Positions 53,301-62,798 of a DNA stretch of 64,000 nucleotides are shown one piece after another. The stretch spans positions 5,277,429-5,341,428 of the forward strand of contig PCDI01000001.1 in the NCBI GenBank assembly GCA_002778195.1, written 5' to 3'. The translations under genes were made by a program, and so were the position numbers. This stretch comes from Raffaelea ambrosiae (taxonomy: Eukaryota > Ascomycota > Sordariomycetes > Ophiostomatales > Ophiostomataceae). The notes under the pieces were generated by a model. That model searched no databases. It was not told the origin of the DNA and worked only from the letters and a program-made list of their open reading frames with translations. Position 1 is the stretch's first letter. Every line of letters begins with the position of its first letter.

Positions 53301-55810
53301 AGAAGTGGTGCCCTGCCTTCAAGATCCTCACATACTACGGCTCCCAGGACGAGCGCAAGCGCAAGCGTGCGGGCTGGAACAACAATGACATGTGGAACGT
53401 GTGCATCACCTCGTACCAGATTGTCGTCCAGGACCAGCAGGTGTTCAAGCGGCGGAAGTGGCACTACATGATCCTCGATGAAGCGCACAACATCAAAAAT
53501 TTCAAATCGCAGCGGTGGCAGTCTCTACTCGGGTTCAACACGCACTCTCGTCTTTTGCTGACGGGCACACCGCTGCAGAACAACCTTACGGAGCTGTGGT
53601 CGCTTCTCTTCTTTCTCATGCCTCCCGAGAACGGCGCCGGTGGCTTTGCTGACCTGCAGGAGTTCCACGATTGGTTCCACAAGCCCGAGTCGCAAATTCT
53701 GGAAAGCGGCCGCGAGCAGATGGACGAGGAGGCGCGCGCCATCATCTCCAAGCTGCACAAGGTTCTCCGGCCCTACCTGCTGCGTCGTCTCAAGGCCGAT
53801 GTCGAAAAGCAGATGCCGGCCAAGTATGAGCACGTCGAGCTATGCCGTCTCTCCAAGCGCCAGCGCGAGCTGTACGACGGGTTCCTGTCCCGCAGCGACA
53901 CACGTGAAACCCTGTCGTCGGGCAACTACCTGTCCATCATCAACTGTCTGATGCAACTGCGCAAGGTGTGCAACCACCCGGACCTGTTCGTCGACCGGCC
54001 GATTATGACCTCGTTTCGGATGCTCAAGTCTGTGCCGGCCACATACGAGACCGCGACCGAACAAACCCTGCGCCACCGATTTCTGGAAATCGACTCGCGC
54101 AGCGTTGTGAGTCTCAACTTCCTCAACCTCGTCCCGACCGAGCATGAGGGCCTCACGGCCATTGCTGCCTCGCGCATCAACCAGCTCGCGACCAACCGTG
54201 TGCTGGCCGACCTCAAGGAGGCACAGCGTGCGCGGCTGCCGCACCCGTATCCAGACCTCGATGCCACCACCGTCCAGTCCAACCTGGCCTACCTGGAAAA
54301 CGCCGTTCGCTGGAAGCGGTTCGAGGAACTGCAGCACTGCGCCTACCTCAACGCGCTGCGCCGACAGCAGAAGCCTATCTACGGCAAGGGCCTTATTGAC
54401 ATGCTGACGCTGAAACTCGGAGAACGACCCTTCAAGCCAAAGCCCAAGGTGCCTGCCAGGATTATGGAGTGGTTCGAGAACGACTCGTTCCTGCTGCACA
54501 ACCTGGTTCAGCCCCTGGAGCGGCGGTCGGACTCCATGGAGATGTTGATCACCAAGTTTGCGTGTGTGACGCCCGCAGTTGTCACACGGGACATGAACCA
54601 AGTCCTTCTCGGCCGTCGCGGCGTGGAAACCTTTGAGGACTGGGACATGAAGCTGTCTGCTCCAGTCAAGACGCTGCCATTTATGAAGAGGCAGCCGCCC
54701 CGCGATCCTTGGCACGAGTCGCGCATGCGCCTAACTATCCAGTTCCCTGATAAGCGACTGCTCCAATACGACTGCGGCAAGCTTCAGGCACTCGACCGTC
54801 TCCTGCGGCGGCTGCAAGCCGGCGGACACAGGGCACTGATCTTCACGCAAATGACCAAGGTGCTTGATATCCTGGAGCAGTTCCTCAACATTCACGGCCA
54901 CAAGTACCTGCGCCTGGACGGTGCCACCAAGATTGAGCAGCGCCAGATCCTGACTGACCGGTTCAACCATGACAACCGCATCCTCTGCTTCATCCTGTCC
55001 ACGCGGTCCGGTGGTCTCGGCATCAATCTCACGGGCGCCGACACGGTTATTTTCTATGACCAGGACTGGAACCCGGCCATGGACAAGCAGTGTCAGGACC
55101 GGTGCCACCGTATTGGCCAGACGCGCGACGTGCACATCTACCGCCTTGTCAGCGAGCACACCATTGAGGCCAACATTTTGCGCAAGGCCTCGCAGAAGCA
55201 AATGCTCGATGACGTTGTTATCCAAGAGGGCGAGTTCACTACGGACTACTTCAATAAGCTCTCGGTACAGGACGTTCTCGGCGGCGAAGACGGTGCCGCG
55301 GCCATCGGCCTCTTTGGCGAGGGGGATGCCGCTGCCAATGCGGCTATGGACCGTGTCCTGGGCGGTGTCGAGACGGCCGACCAGCGGACGGCGAGCCGCG
55401 TGCTGGAGCAGGCCGAAGATCATGAAGATGTGGCAGCGGCGCGTCTGGCAGAGAAGGAGATTCAGCAAGACGATGCCGACTTTTCCGAGAAGCCCTCTGC
55501 CACAGCCTCGGGCGTATCCAGTGTTCGGCAGGGTACGCCCCATGGCGAGGCTGGTGCCACACGGGCCGGCAGCGGCACACCGCTTGGTCGGTCAGGTCTG
55601 GGGCTGTTTGCGGAGTCAGTGGACGATACAGCCGCTCCCCCCGGTGTGCCTGAGGTGACTGAGCACAATGCTTGGGGCGAGCGGATGCGCACAATCGACG
55701 ACTACATGTTAGGCTGGATGACAGAGCAGCTCAAGGGCACTGTCCTAGAGCTTCCGAAAGACAAGAAGAAGAGCAAGAGAAAGAAGGGCAAAGACACGCG
55801 CAAGCGTTGA
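50342..55810 (+). CDS. SWR1: SWR1 chromatin-remodelling ATPase (H2A.Z exchange)
   Basis: Catalytic subunit of the nuclear SWR1 complex, which replaces H2A-H2B by H2A.Z-H2B. It is a single exon of 1822 residues. The first 350 residues are disordered and Ser/Pro/Lys-rich. An HSA domain that binds actin-related proteins lies at about 420-520 (DHMVKAMANFRRLLAQEQQRHR, WMGRYRLVVRAMFGTWDNV). Strongly acidic stretches at about 540-600 and 630-700 match the H2A.Z-H2B binding region. The Snf2 ATPase begins near 910 with LLRGTLREYQHYGLDWL. It has Walker A DEMGLGKT (about 943), DEAH (about 1045), GTPLQNNLTELWSLL and a long INO80/SWR1-type insert before the C-lobe. The C-lobe has IFTQMTKVLDILEQFLNIHGHKYLRLDG, STRSGGLGINLTGADTVIFYDQDWNP, and QCQDRCHRIGQTRDVHIYRLVS. 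The C-terminus is basic (KKSKRKKGKDTRKR). The long insert and HSA domain separate it from SNF2 and ISWI; the DEMGLGKT/acidic N-terminus favours SWR1 over INO80. Confidence 0.95.
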   Translation: MTETASTDPTSTPPDPPPVDTTSPSAVPDDKSKLETPENHQETSDAVEKRALADLPAPNNADTSQNQDVSEKHRESNGIAIEDSTPDQPPQTNGHHDESPADLDERPAKRRRTRESTPPPGGPRKPKPISPPWKKIQAEGPSTFSEGGRRKSGRLNAVPIELQSGDKRITRRAMHAQQTSPPGKAAASASGHATRQASAQQQVAASSPANGTSRRTSSSAAASKTSSAKTMAPPLSSRHSSRRSAVTPSTESRPSSSSRSHHPSPSPSHASPSRAQPARSSRSQRALRDTSSTASNRTGGSSRRGDAKLEMPTRTTPRIRLRTRTLTIPIVHPDQTKARPRLASSFEEYYEKSADIPVEEGGWMASEDGPRMTDEMAAAEAALMARIEKETEPGGILTAPRCIAFEPEQVEEPPRQWARQDHMVKAMANFRRLLAQEQQRHRAAAKKLAEACRDEWIRRQPKSAEQIEAEARAMWMGRYRLVVRAMFGTWDNVKAEINRRRLEEWEAEEQRRVKAALQEAVALSEQKLQARRVRVDSEAASDEETEDLDGEDEGDDGDLDSIPDVDGDQSGSGDDDDDDDDESNMSSSDDDEDEEKQGVNPDAGDEGLTQAQLRQKYADLPDLAKGDQAAGGGAEETSSAAPATDKEHNEDDETSDESVDMDDDLGSSEMDSDDSDEADGSDGDAETSDEEGDQGGGLLGMLFGKAELKKLKTESADVSVKAEEDAEKDDTALTNGDVEMADANGPKDAEPTTTPTTKEDDDTPPKVNGINGHKEDHEQPSETPDATVTKDSDAPPNDDVSMADVPVETPAENEVPNADATAASEEEVPGVEVTAPPAEEAKEAASPETDAVTTAISPGRSQSPRTSDTKPSDLDTPMSTGLLGVPKDAGESRSVSPAPISPSAIPKTEVPFLLRGTLREYQHYGLDWLAGLYANNTNGILADEMGLGKTIQTIALLAHLACHHEVWGPHLVIVPTSVILNWEMEFKKWCPAFKILTYYGSQDERKRKRAGWNNNDMWNVCITSYQIVVQDQQVFKRRKWHYMILDEAHNIKNFKSQRWQSLLGFNTHSRLLLTGTPLQNNLTELWSLLFFLMPPENGAGGFADLQEFHDWFHKPESQILESGREQMDEEARAIISKLHKVLRPYLLRRLKADVEKQMPAKYEHVELCRLSKRQRELYDGFLSRSDTRETLSSGNYLSIINCLMQLRKVCNHPDLFVDRPIMTSFRMLKSVPATYETATEQTLRHRFLEIDSRSVVSLNFLNLVPTEHEGLTAIAASRINQLATNRVLADLKEAQRARLPHPYPDLDATTVQSNLAYLENAVRWKRFEELQHCAYLNALRRQQKPIYGKGLIDMLTLKLGERPFKPKPKVPARIMEWFENDSFLLHNLVQPLERRSDSMEMLITKFACVTPAVVTRDMNQVLLGRRGVETFEDWDMKLSAPVKTLPFMKRQPPRDPWHESRMRLTIQFPDKRLLQYDCGKLQALDRLLRRLQAGGHRALIFTQMTKVLDILEQFLNIHGHKYLRLDGATKIEQRQILTDRFNHDNRILCFILSTRSGGLGINLTGADTVIFYDQDWNPAMDKQCQDRCHRIGQTRDVHIYRLVSEHTIEANILRKASQKQMLDDVVIQEGEFTTDYFNKLSVQDVLGGEDGAAAIGLFGEGDAAANAAMDRVLGGVETADQRTASRVLEQAEDHEDVAAARLAEKEIQQDDADFSEKPSATASGVSSVRQGTPHGEAGATRAGSGTPLGRSGLGLFAESVDDTAAPPGVPEVTEHNAWGERMRTIDDYMLGWMTEQLKGTVLELPKDKKKSKRKKGKDTRKR

Positions 55811-58800
55811 TTGAGAGGAACAAGAAACGAGGAAAAAATAAAGAATGGGAAACGGAAGAAGCAAATTTGGCTAGGCATATACATGTATCATGGGCGGCGT
55901 TCTTTTCGTCTTTTTGTCTTCCTGCTTCTGTTTTATTAGTTGTCATGGGTTTTTTTTGTTTTTGTTTTTTTTGTTCTTGTCTTTTTTCTTTCTTCTTTTG
56001 GTCTCTGGTCCATCCTCTTCTTTACGAAAGGCCGTCATGTCTCTGGGAATTGTAATTGTATGAAGTGTAATGTGTTTGTTTCGAGTTCGTGCATGGCAAA
56101 GGAGCATGGAGAACTGGGGAGTGGCGGTTTACAATGTCCTTTGTTGTCGTTTTCTACATTGACCAAAAGACCATAAAAATGAAAAGAGGAAACACAAACC
56201 AGGCGCCTCGATGGAATGGCTGCCACACAACTCTACTTTTTTTTTTCTGATTACGGATTTTTTTTTTCCCCTTTTACATCGTGAGGTTTACATCGTGAAC
56301 GTGGAGTGAACAGGCCTCAGTCTGGAAAGAGGTGGAGGCTTAGCCCGACAATATCGTGCGGCTCTCCAACCGGTCATCACATGGCCTGGTTACTACCGTC
56401 AGGTTCTGCAGTGGTCAAAGAGATTTCTGCAGTTCTGCCGTTGGTTCAAGGAAGGGAGAACATCACCCTGCGTCCGGGGATGGGAGCATGTAAAGTTCAC
56501 TTCTTGGAGAGAGTCGAAGTCCGGTCGATCAACATCACCAACGGCCGTCCACGCATGAAAATTGAAACCATAGATTGTGAAATGCCGTCTGACGTAATAG
56601 ATTATGTGCATTATCAGGGGGGCGAGATCCATGATAGTCCGGGCATAACTGGGCAAAGTAGGCTGGAAAATCCACGTTAGTCGATGAGCCAGTTGGCGAG
56701 CATCACGGACAATCCAAGAGGCGGGTTGGAAAGAGGGAGATCGGCTGTTCAAATATAAAATCTTCACTATCAGGGGCTCGGACTTTTGCAACTTGGGTTT
56801 TATTTTCCTTGATTTCACATTTTAGTGAATTTTTTTTCGAATTTTAGTCGTGTTTCAATATTATTTATCAATAAAATATTTTTTTTTTCTTGGATTTATC
56901 TCCCAACACGCATATGATGTTGACAAAATGTTGCATGATGCAAAAGTCCACTCGCCTGCATATGCTGGTCATCTACTGCTGTGCAGCTCTATCAGGGAAA
57001 CTTCAGGGTGGTTGGTGAGACAGGGTAGACAACCGATGCAGAGAGGTTGGGGGTTGTCGATACTGTCCATGATCGTGTTTTCTTTTGCCCTTATCGGGTT
57101 AGGGCGGGTTTGGGGCTTTGCGCGAGACTCTATTGGGGAAGGCGCGAACCATGAAAGATGGCGGGGGACCGTCACTGTACTTGTAGTTTTCTAAATGGTG
57201 TGTGTTTCTTGGTGCGCTCTAAATCTGTTTTACGAGCAGACGTGCATGAACGAGACTGCACGAAGGATCAACGCATGGCAAAAAACGAGGTGGATATTTT
57301 AGTGTATGGTAAGACACAAGCACACTCCCCAGCCTGGCAGTTTTTGTATTACACGGATTATTTCCTCTTTTGACTTTAACACGCCCTGGTTGCCTTATTC
57401 AGGTGGTTGTGACGGGCTGGGCGGCCGACCGTGCCGGGAGGCGAAAAAAAAAGACCCCCCAGCATATGAGCCTTTTTCTCATACAGAGTACTACTATGTT
57501 AGTACTCTATGGCCATGTTGCATTTACCAAGCTGTGAGTGGGCGGGCGGCACGGCGATCAAGATCAGCCAAAACCTGGTTCGGAGTACGGATGAACATGG
57601 GTGCACATGGGTACGAAAGCAAGGGTCAGCACGGGCGAGCAGGAGCTTGGACAACACACAGGCGAGGCCTGATAAAGTGGCCCCGGCGTGGGCCGAGGAG
57701 CCGAGAAAACAAATTGAACAGAATTCAGCCCTGGCGATATTGCGCATGCGTGTATGAGTGATGCGTGTACATAGTATTCTGCTGCGTAATAGGGAACAAC
57801 GCAATGAAAATTCGTGGGTTGGTAGGATGTAATGGTGGTCGCGTACGGGTTACTAGACTTGTGTATACGAGTCATCGTAGTTGCGTGTTTAACCAACTCG
57901 CTGGCCTGCGTGGCTCATCCTGGCCAAAATCAACCTGCGTGTAATATTCATAGCTTGCGTGTGCACAGCAATACGGGAAACAAACAATAAGCAACACGGT
58001 GAAAATTCAGGCTCTTCTACCGTGCCGGATCAAGCATTTTTCCATTAACTAGCAATTCTGTTGGCAGCACACGTTGCAAGGGCCTGTTCTTGGGGTCGGT
58101 ATTCGTGTTAGCGAGGATACGAATCAGGCCAATGCAGAATGCAGGTTGTTGGCCCATTGGACGCTCCTCGTATTTGGCTGGCTGGGCGGCTCTGCAGAAT
58201 GACGTCGCAGACTTAACACGAGAAAAGTATTATCGAAGGCGTGCAGAGATAGAGAAACAGAGGCAATGCGGGTGAACAATAGAAGACCAGTAAGAAGGGG
58301 CCAGCAATAAACGGAAAAAGATAACACAAAAAAAGCAAGCAAAGTGTGCGTATCATGCCATTGAGAACGCGACATGGAACAGCGGTCTCTTTCTGGCTTT
58401 CCGATTTTGTAAGAGTATTTTTTCTTTTTAAAAATAATGTTCAATTGCTTGGGGGGGTTGGCCGTTACCCGCCCAGCTACGATTCCATAATGGCGTATCG
58501 CTATCATCTTTACCAGCTGAACGACACCCGGTTGGCTTGAAACGTTTCTTTTTCTTTCTGGCGTGGTCTGCCACCGACCACGTTGTTACTGGAAGTCTAC
58601 GATGGTCGGAGTGCACCATGGGCAAAACCACTTCCATTGAGACAGACACTCGGCGACTCGCCTTATCATCCTTTCATTTCCTTTTCATCCGATGGCAGGT
58701 TGACGATCCTTTGCCCTTTTTGGTCAAAGTTCAGACTATTTGACAGGGGGTTTGAAAAGACGAGGCGGCTCAGCTGGTGGTTGGGCGAGAGCAAGAAACT

Positions 58801-59266
58801 CGGGAGAAGACCATTTGCTGAGCTAAAAGTGTTTATCGAAACGAAAAGCATACGAACAGACAGAGACACGCACACACACACGGAAAAATCAAAAGCAAAA
58901 AGCAAAAAGCAAAAAGGTAAAAAACAAAACAAAACAAAAAAAGCAAGTAGGGGCCGGCCACCAAAAACTACTCGGTGGTTGGTGCTGGTTTGCTTGCTTT
59001 TGCGACACAAAGTGGGCTTGTCAGGAAGACTGCCGGGAGACCAGAAACGAGAGGTTGAGAAGGCCCCGGAAAAAGAAAAGGAATACCACCGGACAAGGGC
59101 GTGGGCAGGGAGTGGACAGCCCATGGACCATCAACGGCCAATAGGCAGCCATGGCAAAACCAGACGACCCATCGCAGCTAACAAGCCTAACCAACCACAC
59201 CACTGGTCTTTCTAAAAATACGAACAGCTTAAAACACGGGCTGCATGGGCAGCACGGACGTAGAGC

Positions 59267-59290
59267 GTGGTGGTGGTGGTGGTGGTGGTG
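59267..59290. repeat. (GTG)n microsatellite
   Basis: Eight tandem GTG/TGG triplets, followed by a G-run, in non-coding DNA. Confidence 0.85.
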
Positions 59291-62200
59291 GGGGGGAGGA
59301 CTCGTGGGAGTTCTGGCAGGTCCTCAGTATCTCTCGACTCTTGATTACATAACTACACACTCGACCGGCCTCTCGTTTTTGCCCCTCACTAATGCAGCTT
59401 CCAGCTGGTGCGCTTCGTATGGGAGCAGTGGGTGAGGCGACCTGCAGCACGCTGCGCCCGCAATACGAGGAGGCCGGGTGCTGCCAGACCACTGTAACAA
59501 GAGCTGTGATGCGGTGACCGTCCACCCGTATATTGGGAACGACCCTCTTTCATACCGTAATGCGAGAGAAGGATGCACGCTTCTGCACGCTTCTGCACGT
59601 CTGGACCATTGTTTGTCCCGTAGTGGCTCTCCCATAGATTTTTTTCCCCCTCCTTTTCGCCTCGGATTTCTCTACCAGGTCTCTGACTCAGAGCTTAAAG
59701 TGCCTGCATGTAGTGTCTTTGTCCACCCGAAAAAATACACCCAGATCGCAAGCTTCGATCGTCTTAGGTGCAGCAGTAGTGCTTCGTAAAGAGACAGTCT
59801 GCGGCCTCGGCAGTGAGGGACACGAGGCCCAAAAGGAAGAAAAATGGAACAGGACGATTTCTATTTTTGAATTTTGAATTTTGGCCTTGAGATCCTCCCA
59901 GCCAGCGGTCTGCGAGGGTCTGGGCGTCGATGTCGATGCATTTCCTTGCAGAGTTGGCCGTATCGTGGGATTCATGTAAGCAGAATCTCGCTGTGCGAGC
60001 GTGGAGGTGCTCACAGAGCAGGCGTATTCACGTGCCCAAGACCCCCTTGCACGCCGATCACCGTCTTTCCTCCGCTGCTGCCTCTCGACTTTTCGGTCTT
60101 CCTTTTCGCCTCTCCGGGCTCCTTCTGCTTATGTCTCTGGGTGCACCCGTGGCCGGATGGCCCTCTGCCCTGGCCGCCTTTTTCCTGTTATTTCTTTTTC
60201 TCCTTACTTTCTCCTTCAGCTCGTGTCTCGTAGCGCCGATGGCCTTTGTATTGCGTACGCCTCTTCTGCTGAAGTCCCTTTCATTTTGCTTGCCGCCGTC
60301 TCCTTGCCCATGGGCGTCTCGCCTCGTCTGGGCGGTTATCAGCCATCGCCCCAGCTGGGAATCAGCCGTCCGTCAGCTGGTTCTTCCAGATGCAAGAAAA
60401 AAAACAACGTTCAAAGCTGCATGTGCAGTGCATGGCTCGTCAACGTTGTCTGACAATGGGATGACAGCTGCGAAGAACCAATCCTGCAAAGCATGGTTCG
60501 CCGTAGGACACACCGTAGACGTTGACAAGGAAGGAAGTCACGATGTACCAGCACTCGTCATGACTCTTTGACTAGAATGTATTCTGCGCAGCGTTTCGGG
60601 TGGCAGGATACCTGGCCGTTGCATGCAACCACTGCGTGCGTGCATGGCAAGCAGGCATTTCCATGCAATTCGGGCAGGCACAGGCCAGGCACAGGGATAC
60701 ACGGGGAAGGCACGGAACCAAGATCGCACCTTCCCTGCTCCAAAAAAAGAATTGGCCTGTCCATTGGAAGGTGGGAAGGAAAGTCCACCGAAAACCCGGC
60801 GTCCCACATTTTGTCTCCCACATTTTGTCTCCCACGCTTTTTTTTTGTGTGTTACGAGTATTCTCACCACCAAAGAAAACGACCGCCAAACACGCTACAC
60901 CCTCGCAAACCACCACCAAAAACGGAGGATCCTCCCAGCGGCCCGCTGCCAGCCACTCGCTCGCTGGGTCTCCCTGGCCGTGGAGCTTGCTCGCCGGCGA
61001 CGGTTCGCCCTGCCCCTCCACCACCTGCCCTCGTTTAGGCACGACCCAGCCGGGTTTTTTCTGCGCTAGAGCCCAACTGTCGCCCAGCAAAGCTCTGAAG
61101 AGGACCCGCTCTTTGGGCGATACGAGCTTTTTGCCCGCTAACGAGGACACAGTGAGGTGAGTCGACCCCGGCCATCTGCTTTCTCTGCTTTCTCTGTGCC
61201 CACTGCCGTCTGTGCTCTCTGCATCTCTTTCGCCTACTCACCGCTGACCTTCTTCCCACCAGCCCACCGTCACATACCTGCGGCGAGGCTTCCCGGCCGT
61301 GTGAGACTGTGTCTCTCCACGGTAGTGCCCGGAGGATTTGCTGGCCCATTTCCACGACTTACTCAGCCAATGGCAAAATCTCCGGGCTGGTATCCCCACC
61401 CTGGCCAATCATGTGTCTGCTCTGACATGTATGGTTGGCCCCCCTTTCAGGGCAAATCGTCTGGCATGGGCAACACCGGCGTCAAAGCAGTGACAGACCA
61501 GCAACGTCAAAAAAGTACACACACAAAAACAAAGGAGCTGGACCGCCATGGGTCGCTGTGAGCCTATCAACGGCCAATAGACTAAAACACAAAACAAACA
61601 AACGACGACTTACACCCCAGTAAAAAAACCCCCCAAAAAACCCGTGGCTGGCGCGTCGCCCTGGACGACGTGCTCACGCAATAGCGACACGCAGGCGCCG
61701 ACGACAATGGTGGCTTTGCATTTGGGACTACCAGTGTCGAACTAGGTCTGCACTGGGGCCTATTTTGTGTGTCCAGACACGCTGTTCAGGTTTGTGGTGG
61801 CCTTTTGGTGGGCTTTTGCTCGGTGGCCTTCTGTGTCTTGCCCCTTGCCTGGCGCGCGCCAAGACCTGCCAAAAAAGCAATGCGGCGCGAACTGCAGGTC
61901 TTTTGCAGGTCTTTTGCAGTTCCCAGTCTTCTTTTTTTTGCTCGTTTTCCACAACTCTGTAAGCCGCACAGGCTGTTCGCACGTTCCTTTCCATTGTATG
62001 CTGGCCAATATCTTGTTCCCCAGTTTGCCTCTTTCCTCTTTGGGCTCTTCTCGCATTGCCTGATATCCCCAGCCAACCATCCACAACCAGCCCACTCATC
62101 CATACTATCGCATCGCATCCCATCCCATCCCATGCACACTCCTATTATCCACACCCCGGTGCGGATGCACCACGACCACTACCCTGGTCGTCGACACGAA

Positions 62201-62560
62201 CGGGGTCAGTCGAGATGCATGTGTGGGTGGATTATGCGGCCACCTCGTTTGTGTCTGCATCCTTGTTGTTCCTTGCTTGTTATTTGTTCTTCCGTGTGTT
62301 TCTGTGTAGTTTCCGTGTAGTGTCTCTGTATTTCCACGGTCCCTTTTGCCATTTGCCAGTTTCCCTTTTCGGCCTCGACTATCACCATGGGTCTCCGTGG
62401 TCTCCATCTGGGCCTCGCCGAAGCTTTCCAAGCTCGACCTGACCCTGGTTCATTTCCAGTGGCCACAACCGGGTCTCCTCGACTGGCCATCCGGTTTTGC
62501 AGCTGCATCCCACCTCCTCCACTCCTGTCCCAAGCTGCTGCCCCGTTCAGGAGAATTTGC

Positions 62561-62798
62561 TATAAGAGCATTTGATATGCCATGCACCAACCATGCATGA
62601 GTTCCTTCTCGACCATCCTTTCTTCATCTTCTCTTCTCTCCCCAGTCCTCTCGCTCTCATAAGTGTGTTGAGCCAGTCAGACAAAAGAGACTTGGGTTCT
62701 CTTCACCTCTCGTTCACCCTCTTCCCCTCTTCGTTCGTTCTTGTCCTTCGCTTGACCCCCTGATACCCCCCCCCAACCAGAGAGAGAACATCATCGCC
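62561..62798 (+). promoter_or_regulatory. Core promoter and pyrimidine-rich leader of the repeat-rich secreted protein
   Basis: A TATA-like tataagagca at 62561-62570 lies about 230 bp before the start codon. It is followed by long C/T-rich tracts (62600-62790), an arrangement common in strongly expressed filamentous-fungal genes. A C-run and the ccaaccag sequence precede the ATG at 62799. The transcription start cannot be fixed from sequence alone. Confidence 0.5.

Larger units (their letters stand above)
55811..62798. other. Seven-kilobase stretch without a supported gene
   Basis: This lies between the SWR1 stop and the start of the repeat-rich secreted protein. Open frames are short or lack any domain, signal peptide or splice continuity. 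It is rich in homopolymer and short tandem runs: T-tracts at 55947-56000 and 56235-56275; a 9-bp palindrome pair at 57485-57508; AAAAGC and AAAAC runs at 58887-58943; (GTG)n at 59267-59290; doubled 14-bp cccacattttgtct at 60805-60833; and CATCC/CATCG runs at 62104-62134. Near the right end it becomes pyrimidine-rich, as in strong fungal promoters. No tRNA, 5S rRNA or transposase could be recognised. It may hold a large regulatory region or a non-coding transcript. Confidence 0.5.

Noticed and set aside
50749..55700. Long open frames antisense to and out of frame with SWR1
   Set aside because: They are a by-product of high GC and repetitive acidic or Ser codons. The SWR1 frame accounts for the whole interval with conserved domains.
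58866..58945. CA and AAAAGC runs as a possible CRISPR-like or telomeric array
   Set aside because: These are simple low-complexity runs with no spacer structure and no telomere motif.
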